Shown in pieces: positions 23,159 to 31,727 of a stretch of DNA of 64,000 nt. Numbering within the stretch: position 1 is the stretch's first letter; every line of letters starts with the position of its first letter. The stretch lies in the NCBI GenBank assembly GCA_028875245.1, contig JAPPEU010000048.1, forward strand, positions 1 to 64,000, read 5' to 3'. The notes under the pieces are model-generated. The model made no database searches, was not told the DNA's origin, and worked only from the letters and a program-made list of their open reading frames with translations. Position numbers and translations under genes: made by a program. This stretch comes from Chloroflexota bacterium. GTDB taxonomy: Bacteria > Chloroflexota > Anaerolineae > Aggregatilineales > Phototrophicaceae.

Positions 23159-24525
23159 TCGGGCAGGGCATCGCGCTCGGCGGCCAGCAGCTCGCGCAGG
23201 ATGGCGTCGGCATCGGCGATTGAATTGGTCAGCGGGTCGGTCATCAGCGCGCGCCGCAGCAGCCCGTAATCGGCCTTAACGATGGCTTCCGCCGTCAGTT
23301 CGTGCGTATCGAGCACAACTTCCTGCAGTCCGCGCAAACCGCGGGGCATGTCGCCGGCCAGGCGCGGCTGCGGGCCATCCATATCCACATCGCAGAGCAG
23401 CTCCAGGAAAGCATCGTCCGCCATATTTCCGACGGCGCCGCGGTTCTGCGTGTTGATGTAGAAGGGCCGCCCCAGCCCGCCCACCATGTTTTCAATGACA
23501 TCCGTGGCATGATCAGGACCGAAGGCGGCCATGAATTCCGCCATCGGCCGCGCGCCGCTTATATATTCGTCAACCCCTTGCCACATGGCCTCATGGCGGG
23601 CATAGCGCGTCTCCGTCTCCCAGATTTTGAGCGGCGGAATCTCATCCGGCAGGACGCCATGACCCTGATAGAAGCGCAGGTATTCTTTGGTATGCGAAAC
23701 GCAGACGGGAACATAACCGAAGATCTGATACAGTTGCCCGGCGATGGCGTTGTTGTGCAAGGCTTTCGCGCCTTTGTCACCGTCCATGCCTTGATAGGCG
23801 GCGTCTTGACGCAAGGTTTCGGCGATTCGCTCTGTGACATCGCGCCCGCGGAACGCCGCCCGCAGCATCCAGGTGAAGTGATTGACGCCGGCGATGCGCA
23901 GGTCGAAGGCGGCGTCCAACGCCTCATTCCATTCCTCCGCCGCTTCGATGATGCCCGCGTGCTTCGCATAACGGGCTTTGACATGGGGCATGTGCAGCGA
24001 ATCGCAGAGGGCGAAGCTCTTGACCGCCGGCGCGTAACGGGCGATCGCCATGCCGTTGACCGCGCTGGGGTTGATGTAGTTGATGACCCAGGCGGCGGGG
24101 CAGAGGCGCTCGATATCGGCGACGCAATCCATGATCAGTGGCAGCTCGCGCATGGCGCGGAAGATGCCGCCGGGGCCGATGGTGTCGCCGCTGCACATGC
24201 GCACGCCGTGCTTCTCGCTGATTGCGCAGTCGATACCGCGGTAGCGCACCGTATCGACGGCGAAACTGAGCGCGACAAAATCAGCGCCGGGCAAGACAGC
24301 GCGCCAATCGGAGGCGGTTTCCAGGCGCAGCTTGACGCCGGCTTCCGCAACCGCCAGCTCCGCCAGCCGCCCCATTTTCTCCAGGCGCTGCGGATCTTTA
24401 TCGACCAGCGCCAGCGTCCCGCTGTTGAGATGCGGCGAGTGGACCATCTGCCAGATGGCTTGCCGGCCGAAGAAAAGGCTGCCCGCGCCGATCACGACAA
24501 GTTTCGGCTTCTGAATATCGCTCAT
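23116..24525 (-). CDS. Glycoside hydrolase family 4 (alpha-galactosidase/alpha-glucosidase/glucuronidase type)
   Basis: A 469-residue GH4 enzyme. These use NAD+ and a divalent metal in a redox-assisted hydrolysis. Seen: the NAD-binding VIGAGSLFFG at 11-20, SGDTIGPGG, VINYINPSAVNG, the metal ligand Cys in ALCDSLHMPHV and AGVNHFTWML with the metal-binding His. AAGGAG stands before the ATG. The substrate sugar cannot be decided; pairing with a Gfo/Idh/MocA dehydrogenase fits uronic acid or inositol-type glycosides. The 3' ends of the two genes overlap by 43 bp. Confidence 0.85.
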   Translation of the reverse strand: MSDIQKPKLVVIGAGSLFFGRQAIWQMVHSPHLNSGTLALVDKDPQRLEKMGRLAELAVAEAGVKLRLETASDWRAVLPGADFVALSFAVDTVRYRGIDCAISEKHGVRMCSGDTIGPGGIFRAMRELPLIMDCVADIERLCPAAWVINYINPSAVNGMAIARYAPAVKSFALCDSLHMPHVKARYAKHAGIIEAAEEWNEALDAAFDLRIAGVNHFTWMLRAAFRGRDVTERIAETLRQDAAYQGMDGDKGAKALHNNAIAGQLYQIFGYVPVCVSHTKEYLRFYQGHGVLPDEIPPLKIWETETRYARHEAMWQGVDEYISGARPMAEFMAAFGPDHATDVIENMVGGLGRPFYINTQNRGAVGNMADDAFLELLCDVDMDGPQPRLAGDMPRGLRGLQEVVLDTHELTAEAIVKADYGLLRRALMTDPLTNSIADADAILRELLAAERDALPDHWYMDGRSPAFVD

Positions 24526-24563
24526 AGGCCACTCCTTACTGCCAGCCCCAAGCCGACAGCGCC

Positions 24564-24569
24564 ATTATA
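24564..24569 (-). promoter_or_regulatory. Possible -10 box for the GH4 gene
   Basis: TATAAT on the minus strand, about 40 bp before the GH4 start. No clear -35 at the right distance. Confidence 0.3.
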
Positions 24570-24695
24570 CACGGGTCTGCCGATCCGCCAGCGCGCCGCC
24601 ATAGGCAACGGGCGGGGCGTCCTGTCAAATATCGGGGGCGGGCCTCAGAAGCAGCGCTCGGCAATGTCGACGGGCTTATGGTTCGGAGCGGCAGC

Positions 24696-25934
24696 CTATG
24701 CGGAATGCGTTTGCCGACGTCCCCTGAAACGCCGCGGGCGTCTGCGCCGTCTGCGTCCTTTGCCGTTCGGCGGCGCACTCGCAGTGGCTGCCGGGACAGG
24801 CGCTTCGATGGCAGAGACATAGGGATGCTCGCTGACAACCGCGATTGGTTTGCGTATCAGCGCTTCGATATCGTGCAGGTACTTCCGTTCAGTGACATCG
24901 CAAAATGAATAGGCGATGCCGGATGCGCCCGCCCGCGCCGTCCGCCCGATGCGATGCACATAACTTTCCGGGATGTTCGGCAAATCAAAATTGATGACAT
25001 GGGTCACGGCGTCAATATCCAGGCCGCGCGCGGCGATATCAGTTGCCACGAGGACAGCCGTGCGGCCGGATTTGAACTGGGCCAGCGCGCGCGTTCGCGC
25101 AGTCTGCGATTTATTGCCGTGAATGGCTTCAGCCGGGATGCGGGCGCGGTTCAATTGCTTTGCCAGATTGTTGGCGCGGTGCTTCGTGCGGGTGAATACC
25201 AATACGCGCTCCGACGCGGGATCACGGAGAATATGTTTCAGCAGCGCGCGTTTATCGCCGCTTTCAACAAAATAGATTGATTGCGCGATGCTCTCCACAG
25301 TTGTCGCTTGCGGATTCGCCTCCACCTTGACCGGATCCATCAATATGCTCCGGCTCAATTCTTGAACCTCGGGCGGCATAGTCGCCGAAAACAGCATCGT
25401 CTGACGAACCTCGGGCAAGCGCTTTATGACGCGCTTGACATCGTGGATGAAGCCCATATCCAGCATTCGGTCGGCTTCATCCAGGACAAAGAATTCAATC
25501 TGATTCAAGTGGACAAACTGCTGGTTCATGAGGTCCAGCAACCGCCCCGGCGTCGCCACCAGAATATCGACGCCGCGCTTAAGGGCCGCGACTTGGGGCT
25601 GCTGGCTGACACCGCCGTAGATCGCCGCGTTCCTGAGCGAACTGTCACGGCTGAATTTGCCAAATTCCTCATCAATCTGCGCCGCCAGTTCGCGCGTTGG
25701 CGCCAGCACGAGCGCGCGGATAGGCCGCCGGCCAGGGATGGAATCCAGCATTTGCAGGATGGGCAAGGCAAAGGCGGCTGTTTTGCCGCTGCCGGTTTGG
25801 GCGCAGCCGATTAAATCCCGGCCCTTCAGAATATGAGGGATGGCGCGCTTCTGTATAGGCGTCGGCTCGGTATAGCCAGCCCGCTCGACCGCGCCGAGCA
25901 TGGCGCTGTTCAATTCTAGGTTGTGAAATGACAT
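24696..25934 (-). CDS. rhlE: DEAD-box RNA helicase, RhlE type
   Basis: A 412-residue helicase with all DEAD-box motifs: the Q motif (PTPIQ), AQTGSGKT near 45-52, [45 protein letters not shown] and [10 protein letters not shown]. The C-terminal tail is short and strongly basic ([17 protein letters not shown]), as in RhlE and cold-shock helicases that bind structured RNA. It unwinds rRNA or mRNA structure in the cytoplasm. The start has no strong ribosome-binding site. Confidence 0.92.
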   Translation of the reverse strand: MSFHNLELNSAMLGAVERAGYTEPTPIQKRAIPHILKGRDLIGCAQTGSGKTAAFALPILQMLDSIPGRRPIRALVLAPTRELAAQIDEEFGKFSRDSSLRNAAIYGGVSQQPQVAALKRGVDILVATPGRLLDLMNQQFVHLNQIEFFVLDEADRMLDMGFIHDVKRVIKRLPEVRQTMLFSATMPPEVQELSRSILMDPVKVEANPQATTVESIAQSIYFVESGDKRALLKHILRDPASERVLVFTRTKHRANNLAKQLNRARIPAEAIHGNKSQTARTRALAQFKSGRTAVLVATDIAARGLDIDAVTHVINFDLPNIPESYVHRIGRTARAGASGIAYSFCDVTERKYLHDIEALIRKPIAVVSEHPYVSAIEAPVPAATASAPPNGKGRRRRRRPRRFRGRRQTHSA

Positions 25935-26099
25935 AGAGTTTAGTGTTTTCTCGATGGTTTACAAATTGGGGGGAATTCCTAATATAGGACATCTTCGTGA
26001 ATAATACTAGGTCGGCCAACTATTGGATACGAATCCGCAAGCGCATCGTGTATCATGCGCAGGAATAGCTACCCAACGGAGCGCATACACGGGGCAGAC

Positions 26100-27485
26100 A
26101 TGAGCAACCCATACCAATACGCCAAGGCAAACCAGGAACGCTTCCTCGAGGAGTACCAAGAGTTGCTGCGCATCCGCACGATCAGCACGCAGCCGCAGCA
26201 CGCGGGCGACGTGGCGCGGGCCGCCGAGTGGCTGAAGGCGATGATGCTGCGGATCGGCATGAAGCGAGCCGAAGTCATCCTGATGCCGCAGGGGCGCTGC
26301 CCGCTCGTGCTGGGCGAATGGGATGGCGCGGGAGAAAACGCGCCCACGCTCTTGATCTACTGCCATTATGATGTGCAGCCGGCCGCGGTCGCTGACGGCT
26401 GGGACAGCGAGCCATTCGAGCCCATGATAAAAGACGGCCGACTTTATTGCCGCGGGGCGGTCGATAGCAAGCTGCATGTCATGGCCAATTTGAAAGCGAT
26501 CGAATCCTGGTTGGCGGCCGACGACGAGCCCAAGGTCAACATCAAAGTTGTGCTGGAAGGCGAGGAAGAATCCGGCTCGGAGAATATCAACGCCTTCATC
26601 ACCGCGCATCCCGAGCGCCTGGCCGCCGACATCGCCATGATCTCCGACGGCGCGATTCTGGCGCCCGATCAGCCGAGCTTGACCTATGGCTTGCGCGGGA
26701 TCGCCGCTTTGGAGCTGCATGTTGCCGCGCCAATCAGCGATTTGCACAGCGGGCATTGGGGCGGCTCGGTGCACAATCCGATACAGGCGCTCTGCGAAAT
26801 CATCGAGCAGCTGCACGACGAGAACGGGACGGTGACCGTGCCCGGCTTCTACGATGATGTGGCGGCGGTGACCGAGCAAGATCGCGCCCTGTTGGAGAAG
26901 ATCGCGCCCTACCTGCAAGCCGAGTGGGATGATGTGGTAGCGGCGCCAGCACTCTGGGGCGAAGCCGAATACAACCTGCCGGAGCGCCTGGGCGCCCGCC
27001 CCACGCTGGAAATCAACGGCATCCAGGGCGGTTACACCGGCGCTGGCATGAAGACGGTGCTGCCGGCCGGCGCCTTCGCCAAGATCACCTGCCGCCTGGC
27101 GCCGCGTCAAAACCCGGCGCGCGTGCTCCAATGCGTCATGGAGCATATTCACGACATCGCGCCGGAGACGGTCACGGTCGACATTCGGCCGAGCGAACCG
27201 GGCGCAGAAGCCGTCCTGCTGGATGTCGATGGCCGAGCTATGTCCGCGGCCGCCCAAGCTTACACACATGCCTGGGGCGTCGAGCCGGTCTACGAGCGCT
27301 CCGGCGGCAGTGTGCCCATCTGCGTTGAATGCGCCAAAGTGGCGGGCGAGGTGGTGATCATGAGCTACGGGCTGAAGAGCGGCCGCGCCCATGGCCCCAA
27401 CGAGAATATCTACCTGCGGAACTTCGCCAACGGCATCCAGGCGACGATCAAGTTCATTGACGTGCTGGGGGAGGGTCAAGGCTAG
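26100..27485 (+). CDS. M20 family dipeptidase / metallohydrolase
   Basis: A 461-residue zinc hydrolase of the M20/CNDP-like group. Metal-binding and catalytic blocks: YCHYDVQPA near 85-93, RGAVDSK near 120-126 (DDK is usual; here VDS), the catalytic EGEEESGS near 151-158, ISDGAI near 182, and the C-terminal GRAHGPNENI His. The central lid domain has HSGHWGG. It should hydrolyse dipeptides or N-acyl amino acids. ATG at 26100 is chosen by fit to family length. Its end overlaps the convergent membrane protein gene by 32 bp. Confidence 0.88.
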   Translation: MSNPYQYAKANQERFLEEYQELLRIRTISTQPQHAGDVARAAEWLKAMMLRIGMKRAEVILMPQGRCPLVLGEWDGAGENAPTLLIYCHYDVQPAAVADGWDSEPFEPMIKDGRLYCRGAVDSKLHVMANLKAIESWLAADDEPKVNIKVVLEGEEESGSENINAFITAHPERLAADIAMISDGAILAPDQPSLTYGLRGIAALELHVAAPISDLHSGHWGGSVHNPIQALCEIIEQLHDENGTVTVPGFYDDVAAVTEQDRALLEKIAPYLQAEWDDVVAAPALWGEAEYNLPERLGARPTLEINGIQGGYTGAGMKTVLPAGAFAKITCRLAPRQNPARVLQCVMEHIHDIAPETVTVDIRPSEPGAEAVLLDVDGRAMSAAAQAYTHAWGVEPVYERSGGSVPICVECAKVAGEVVIMSYGLKSGRAHGPNENIYLRNFANGIQATIKFIDVLGEGQG

Positions 27486-28743
27486 CGGCGGCGGACCCGC
27501 CCAATTCGCCCAGGATGACGCGCGCATCATCAAGCAGCGGCTGGTCGCTGGCCAGCGCCTTCTGCCGCGCGAATCCAGCGCCGTCTTCACGCCAGAGCGC
27601 CAGTACGATCCAATGCGCGCCGTTTTCCCGCGCCCCATCGGGGACAGCGAGCGTCAGCGATTGCGGGTAAATCGGCGATGCGCCGGGCCTGAGCATCCAG
27701 TAACGGTTATGCGCCGCCGCCCGCGTCCTTTGGCTGGCGACCGTTTCGCCGCTGTCCGCGTCCACCAGACTGAGCGTATAGCCAAGCCCGCTGTATCGGC
27801 CGCGCTTGGAAGCGGTGTATAGCCGCAGATGGATGGCCTCCGCCTCGCTGCTGTCGATGCGATAGCCGCGCAGCTGCACATTCCGCTCAAACTCAACCGC
27901 GGCTGGCTGGGCGAGAAATCGCAGTTCGAGATACGGAAGTTGGGCGTTGGCATATAGCGGGGCGAGCCAGACGAGGGGAAGCGCGTAAAGAAGGCGCGCG
28001 AAATGGGCTTTCGGCGCGGGCAGCGCCTCGCAGAATTGGCCCGCGGCAGCCAGCAGCGCCAGCCATACGCCGAGAAACTCAGTGATCTCCTCCCAGAGGC
28101 TAAAATCCAGCGATCCCTCAAGTCGCAAGATGCCCAGGTCGACATCCCCAACCGCGAGGAACTCATAAAACACCGCCCCGCCGCCAGCCAGCGCCAGACC
28201 GATGAGGAAGCAGACATGCCATGCCCTGGCAGGCCGCGGCGAGCGCAAAGCCAGGACCAGGGTGGCCAAAGCCAGCGCCGCGCCTACAGCGACATAATAA
28301 CGCTTCCAATGCAGAAATTCTTCGTGCAAGGCGTAATACTCGTCCGCAGCCATGAACAGGAAAACCAAGCCCAGCGCGCAGAGGTAGAGGCTTCGCAGGC
28401 CGGCGCGGGAGCGAAACAGCCAGGCGGCCGCCAAAGCCAGGCAGGCAACCAGCGCCAGTTGCGTCGATGCCAGGGTGCTGGAGATATTGAATTCCCGGTT
28501 CAAATCCCAGAGCCAGTGCCAGAGGTCCGCGGCTGGCAGCAGAATAGCGACGGCGATCGCCAGCGCCTGCGCCAGCAGCATCCCGCTTAACAGGCGCTGC
28601 GCGGCAAGGGACAGGCGCGGAATCAGCTTCCTGTAACAGACCAGGCAGGCAGGCAGGTACAGCAAAAGAATATAGACAATGTTCAAAGAATGGGCGGGAA
28701 TGACAAAGTCAAAGTCAAACATACACGGTGTTGCCTTTGACAT
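27454..28743 (-). CDS. Membrane protein of a three-copy local family (short form)
   Basis: A 429-residue protein of unknown function. The N-terminal ~230 residues hold about seven hydrophobic helices. Two motifs with charged residues lie in or beside helices: DEYYALHEEF and EEITEFLGVWLAL. The C-terminal ~180 residues look like a beta-sandwich outside the membrane (LRGYRIDSSEAEAIHLRLYTAS, RYSGLGYTLSLVDADSG, HWIVLALW). The same plan occurs at 29771-31417 and 31728-33359. This copy lacks the second beta module of the other two. ATG at 28743 is used; ATG at 28722 is possible. Confidence 0.7.
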   Translation of the reverse strand: MSKATPCMFDFDFVIPAHSLNIVYILLLYLPACLVCYRKLIPRLSLAAQRLLSGMLLAQALAIAVAILLPAADLWHWLWDLNREFNISSTLASTQLALVACLALAAAWLFRSRAGLRSLYLCALGLVFLFMAADEYYALHEEFLHWKRYYVAVGAALALATLVLALRSPRPARAWHVCFLIGLALAGGGAVFYEFLAVGDVDLGILRLEGSLDFSLWEEITEFLGVWLALLAAAGQFCEALPAPKAHFARLLYALPLVWLAPLYANAQLPYLELRFLAQPAAVEFERNVQLRGYRIDSSEAEAIHLRLYTASKRGRYSGLGYTLSLVDADSGETVASQRTRAAAHNRYWMLRPGASPIYPQSLTLAVPDGARENGAHWIVLALWREDGAGFARQKALASDQPLLDDARVILGELGGSAAASLDPPPARQ

Positions 28744-28925
28744 TGAGCAGGCACAAGTGAATCAGGCGAGTGATGACATGCGCGCGGACGCCGCGCAGAC
28801 TCGCTTGATTTTACAATCATTTTGCAGGCAGCCAAAACATTGGCAACAACCCGACGGGACAATGCGGATTAGCACTGGGCGAATTCTAGCGCTCACTGGT
28901 CAAAAGCCATAAGGAGCAATGCAAA

Positions 28926-29711
28926 ATGAGTATCAAACGATTCACCCTAGTGTTTATGCTGCTCACGCTGCTGACGGCTGGCGCGAGCGCCGGCGATGAC
29001 CCGGCCCCGAAAGGCTACGCGGTCGCCGGTTATTGGCATAGCGGTCCCGGTGTCTTGCTGGCCGACCCCATCGTCCAGGAAGCGACCGGCCTGGAAGGCG
29101 AGGGCCTGCGCGCGGCATTGCTGGACGGCAAGACGCTAAGCGAACTGATTGAAGCGAATGGCGGCGATGTCGAGGGCCTCAGCGCGGAATTGGCGGCGCA
29201 AGCGGCCGAGTCGATCCAGGCGCAGGCTGCGGCCGCCATTGATAGCCTGGAAGCGAACTTCAACAAGGCGCTGGAGGAAAGTCACCGCCGGCGGTTCCCC
29301 TGGTGGCGGCGGCGCAATCCAGTGCGCGAACACTTTGGCGCCTGGGGCATGGACGCGACCATAACGCAAGCGACCGGACTGAATGCGAGAGAATTGAACC
29401 GAGCGCTGCTGGAAGGTTCGACGATCGCCGGCCTGATCCAAGCCAACGACGGTGATGTATCCGCGGTCGTTTCCACACTCGTGGAGCAGGCGACGGACGG
29501 CATCAACGAGGCGGCGGCGGCCCGCATAACGCGCTACGAAGACGCGGTGACCGAAGCCTTCGAGGCCGACTTCAGCGACAGCTCGCGACGCTGGCGGCAT
29601 TGGCGCCCGGGTCATGGCGCTTTCTTCAGCTTCCGCGGCGTCTATGACAGCGGCCAGCCTGAGACCGAAATCAGCAGCCAACAAACGCCCGGCGAACCCG
29701 AAGACGCTTAG
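28926..29711 (+). CDS. Secreted protein with two copies of a short helical domain
   Basis: A 261-residue protein. Residues 1-22 are a signal peptide (LVFMLLTLLTAGASAG). Two homologous blocks follow: about 48-115 (EATGLEGEGLRAALLDGKTL...NGGDVEGL) and about 145-210 (QATGLNARELNRALLEGSTI...NDGDVSAV). The unit, a 'GL....LR.ALL.GKTL..LI.ANGGDV' helix pair, resembles short calcium- or self-assembly-type repeats seen in secreted proteins of actinobacteria and Chloroflexota (for example the YckD/DUF2680-like pattern). Each is followed by a basic W/R-rich stretch (RRRFPWWRRRN; RRWRHWRP). AAGGAG precedes the ATG. Function unknown. Confidence 0.7.
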   Translation: MSIKRFTLVFMLLTLLTAGASAGDDPAPKGYAVAGYWHSGPGVLLADPIVQEATGLEGEGLRAALLDGKTLSELIEANGGDVEGLSAELAAQAAESIQAQAAAAIDSLEANFNKALEESHRRRFPWWRRRNPVREHFGAWGMDATITQATGLNARELNRALLEGSTIAGLIQANDGDVSAVVSTLVEQATDGINEAAAARITRYEDAVTEAFEADFSDSSRRWRHWRPGHGAFFSFRGVYDSGQPETEISSQQTPGEPEDA

Positions 29712-29770
29712 GTCTTTCGGCTGCGGGAAGCGTGGGCGCGACGCCTGCGCTTCTCGTCCGCTGCCATTTC

Positions 29771-31417
29771 TCACTCAATCACCAGCTCCCCCAGCATTAC
29801 GCGGGCATCGGGCAAGGCGTTCCCGTCCGCGCCGGCAGCCGGCAGCCGCGCTTGATCGCGCGCGCGATACAAACCGGTGGAGACGCGGTAGCGCCCGGTC
29901 CTCAGGTCGGGCGGCAGCGGCACGAGCCAGGTTTCGCTGTCGGCCAGGCCGCTGTACCACAGACGCGTCGGCAAGCGGCGTCCCAGCGGCGGCTGGTCAT
30001 GGGCCCACCATTCGTCGCGCTCCACGTGATTAAGATGCAGAAACTGCGTGAGCTCCTCGACGCCTGCTTCTTCCGCGCGCCAGCTGAACTTGATGGCAAG
30101 CGTCTCACCCGCCCGGGCCCTCGCCGGCATTTCCGCGGCATCAAGCGCGAAACCATTGTCAAATGCAGCCAGGGAATCGGAGCGCTGGACGGCAGGCGTC
30201 TTAGCCCGCAGGACCAGCTCGCCCAGGACAAGCTGCGAATCATTGAGCAATTGACGGTCGCTGGTCAGGATCCGCTGGCGCTGGTAGTCATCCCCGTCAG
30301 CCCGCCAGAGCGACAGCACAATCCAATAAGCGCGGTTTGGCGGCAGCTCGCGCGTCGCCCCGATATCCAGCCACTGCCGATAGACCGGCACATAATCGGG
30401 CGCGAGCTGGAAGAAGCGGCGATGGGTGTAGGCATCGCGGCCCAAGACGCTGCTGCCGCTGGCTTGATCCACGAGTTGAATGGAATAACCCAGCCCGGCC
30501 AGCCCCTGCCCGAAATAATCCCAGCGGCCCGCCGATATGAAGAGATGCAAATGCCGCTGGTTTTTTTCCAAGAGATAGCCGTGCAGGCGGACGTCCGCCT
30601 CATACTCAACGGCGGCGGTTTTTGCGCCAACGTTGAATACATCAATGGGGCTGATGGCGGGGCTCAACACAAGCAGCAAAAGCCAGAGCGCGGGAACGGC
30701 ATAGATGGCGCGGCGCATAACAACGCCGGGCATGGGCGAAAACTCCGTGAAACAGCCCATCATAGCGGCCAGCGCAAGCCAGATGCCGAGGAACTCGAGC
30801 GATTCCTCCAGCAGATGTTTCTGCGCGCAGTTGCCGATGGCTGCGAAGACCGGGTCGGCGCAGCGGAATTCAAAGAGGATGCCGCCGCTCGCGCTCAGCG
30901 CCAGCCCGGACACGAGCAGCGCATACCACATGATGCGTCCTTTGGGCGACGTCGACGCCATCGCCAGCGTCGCCAGGACGACCGCCGCCCCCAGCTCGAC
31001 ATAAAGCCGGCTCCAATGCGTAATGTATTCATGAATCAAGGCGTATTCGTCAAAAGCCAGATAAAGAAACACCAGGCCAACGCCGGCAAAATACAGGCGA
31101 TTCCGCAGCGGCCCGGCCCCGCCTGACACAGCGGTGAACAGCGCGATGACGCCGACCAGCGCCAACTGGATCGAAGCCAGCGTGGCCGGGATATTCCATT
31201 CATTGTCCAGGTTCCAAAGCCATTCTTGAAAGCTGGTCGAGGGGACGACGAAAAACGTTATGCCAATCACCGTCGCCTGCGCCGCCAGCAGCAGCCAGGC
31301 CAGCCGCCGGAAACTCGGTGACAAGCGGGGGAGCGGGCGGCGGATGGCGAACAGGCCAACACAGAAATACAGCGAGATGACGATGGCGCCGCTCAGGGCT
31401 TTGGCTGAAATCTCCAT
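29771..31417 (-). CDS. Membrane protein of a three-copy local family (long form A)
   Basis: A 548-residue paralogue of the genes at 27454 and 31728. About seven N-terminal helices carry DEYALIHEYI and LEESLEFLGIWLAL. The first beta module (about 280-405) begins RLHGYLLEKNQRHLHLF and includes GLGYSIQLVDQ and YWIVLSLW. The second module (about 415-548) has DNGFALDAAEMP, FSWRAEEAG, a WYSGLADSETW block and a GRYRVSTGLYRA strand; similar modules occur at the ends of Chloroflexota membrane glycosyltransferases. No signal for catalysis is certain. Parts of its DNA match the third copy almost exactly. Confidence 0.7.
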   Translation of the reverse strand: MEISAKALSGAIVISLYFCVGLFAIRRPLPRLSPSFRRLAWLLLAAQATVIGITFFVVPSTSFQEWLWNLDNEWNIPATLASIQLALVGVIALFTAVSGGAGPLRNRLYFAGVGLVFLYLAFDEYALIHEYITHWSRLYVELGAAVVLATLAMASTSPKGRIMWYALLVSGLALSASGGILFEFRCADPVFAAIGNCAQKHLLEESLEFLGIWLALAAMMGCFTEFSPMPGVVMRRAIYAVPALWLLLLVLSPAISPIDVFNVGAKTAAVEYEADVRLHGYLLEKNQRHLHLFISAGRWDYFGQGLAGLGYSIQLVDQASGSSVLGRDAYTHRRFFQLAPDYVPVYRQWLDIGATRELPPNRAYWIVLSLWRADGDDYQRQRILTSDRQLLNDSQLVLGELVLRAKTPAVQRSDSLAAFDNGFALDAAEMPARARAGETLAIKFSWRAEEAGVEELTQFLHLNHVERDEWWAHDQPPLGRRLPTRLWYSGLADSETWLVPLPPDLRTGRYRVSTGLYRARDQARLPAAGADGNALPDARVMLGELVIE

Positions 31418-31727
31418 CCGCGCGCTGGCTCCTTAGGCTTGCGCTTCAAGCGATTAAGAAAGTGTAAATTGTTAGCAAGTGCGGGCGAGCCAAGGCTTGC
31501 CCGTAGGCACAGCAAATATGGAACATAGCTTGCTGGCCTTCAACCTTGCAAGCGGGCGTTTCAGCGCCGCGCGTAGACACTGTGGGTCAAACGCCCCTAC
31601 AGTATTCGTTGAGAGCAAGTTCATCAATACAAGAGGTCAGAGTCCTCCGCGCAAACACAGACCACCGGGCCAGAATTGATTTTTCCGGTTAAGCGATACA
31701 TCCGCCGCCACAGAATTCAGCGCTCCT
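31418..31727. other. Intergenic region with a dispersed inverted repeat
   Basis: A 310-bp gap between two paralogous genes on the minus strand. No gene is seen. 31548-31602 is the inverted partner of 21886-21942 (core ends TCAAACGCCCCTACAG). It may hold the promoter for the gene at 29771-31417. Confidence 0.6.
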
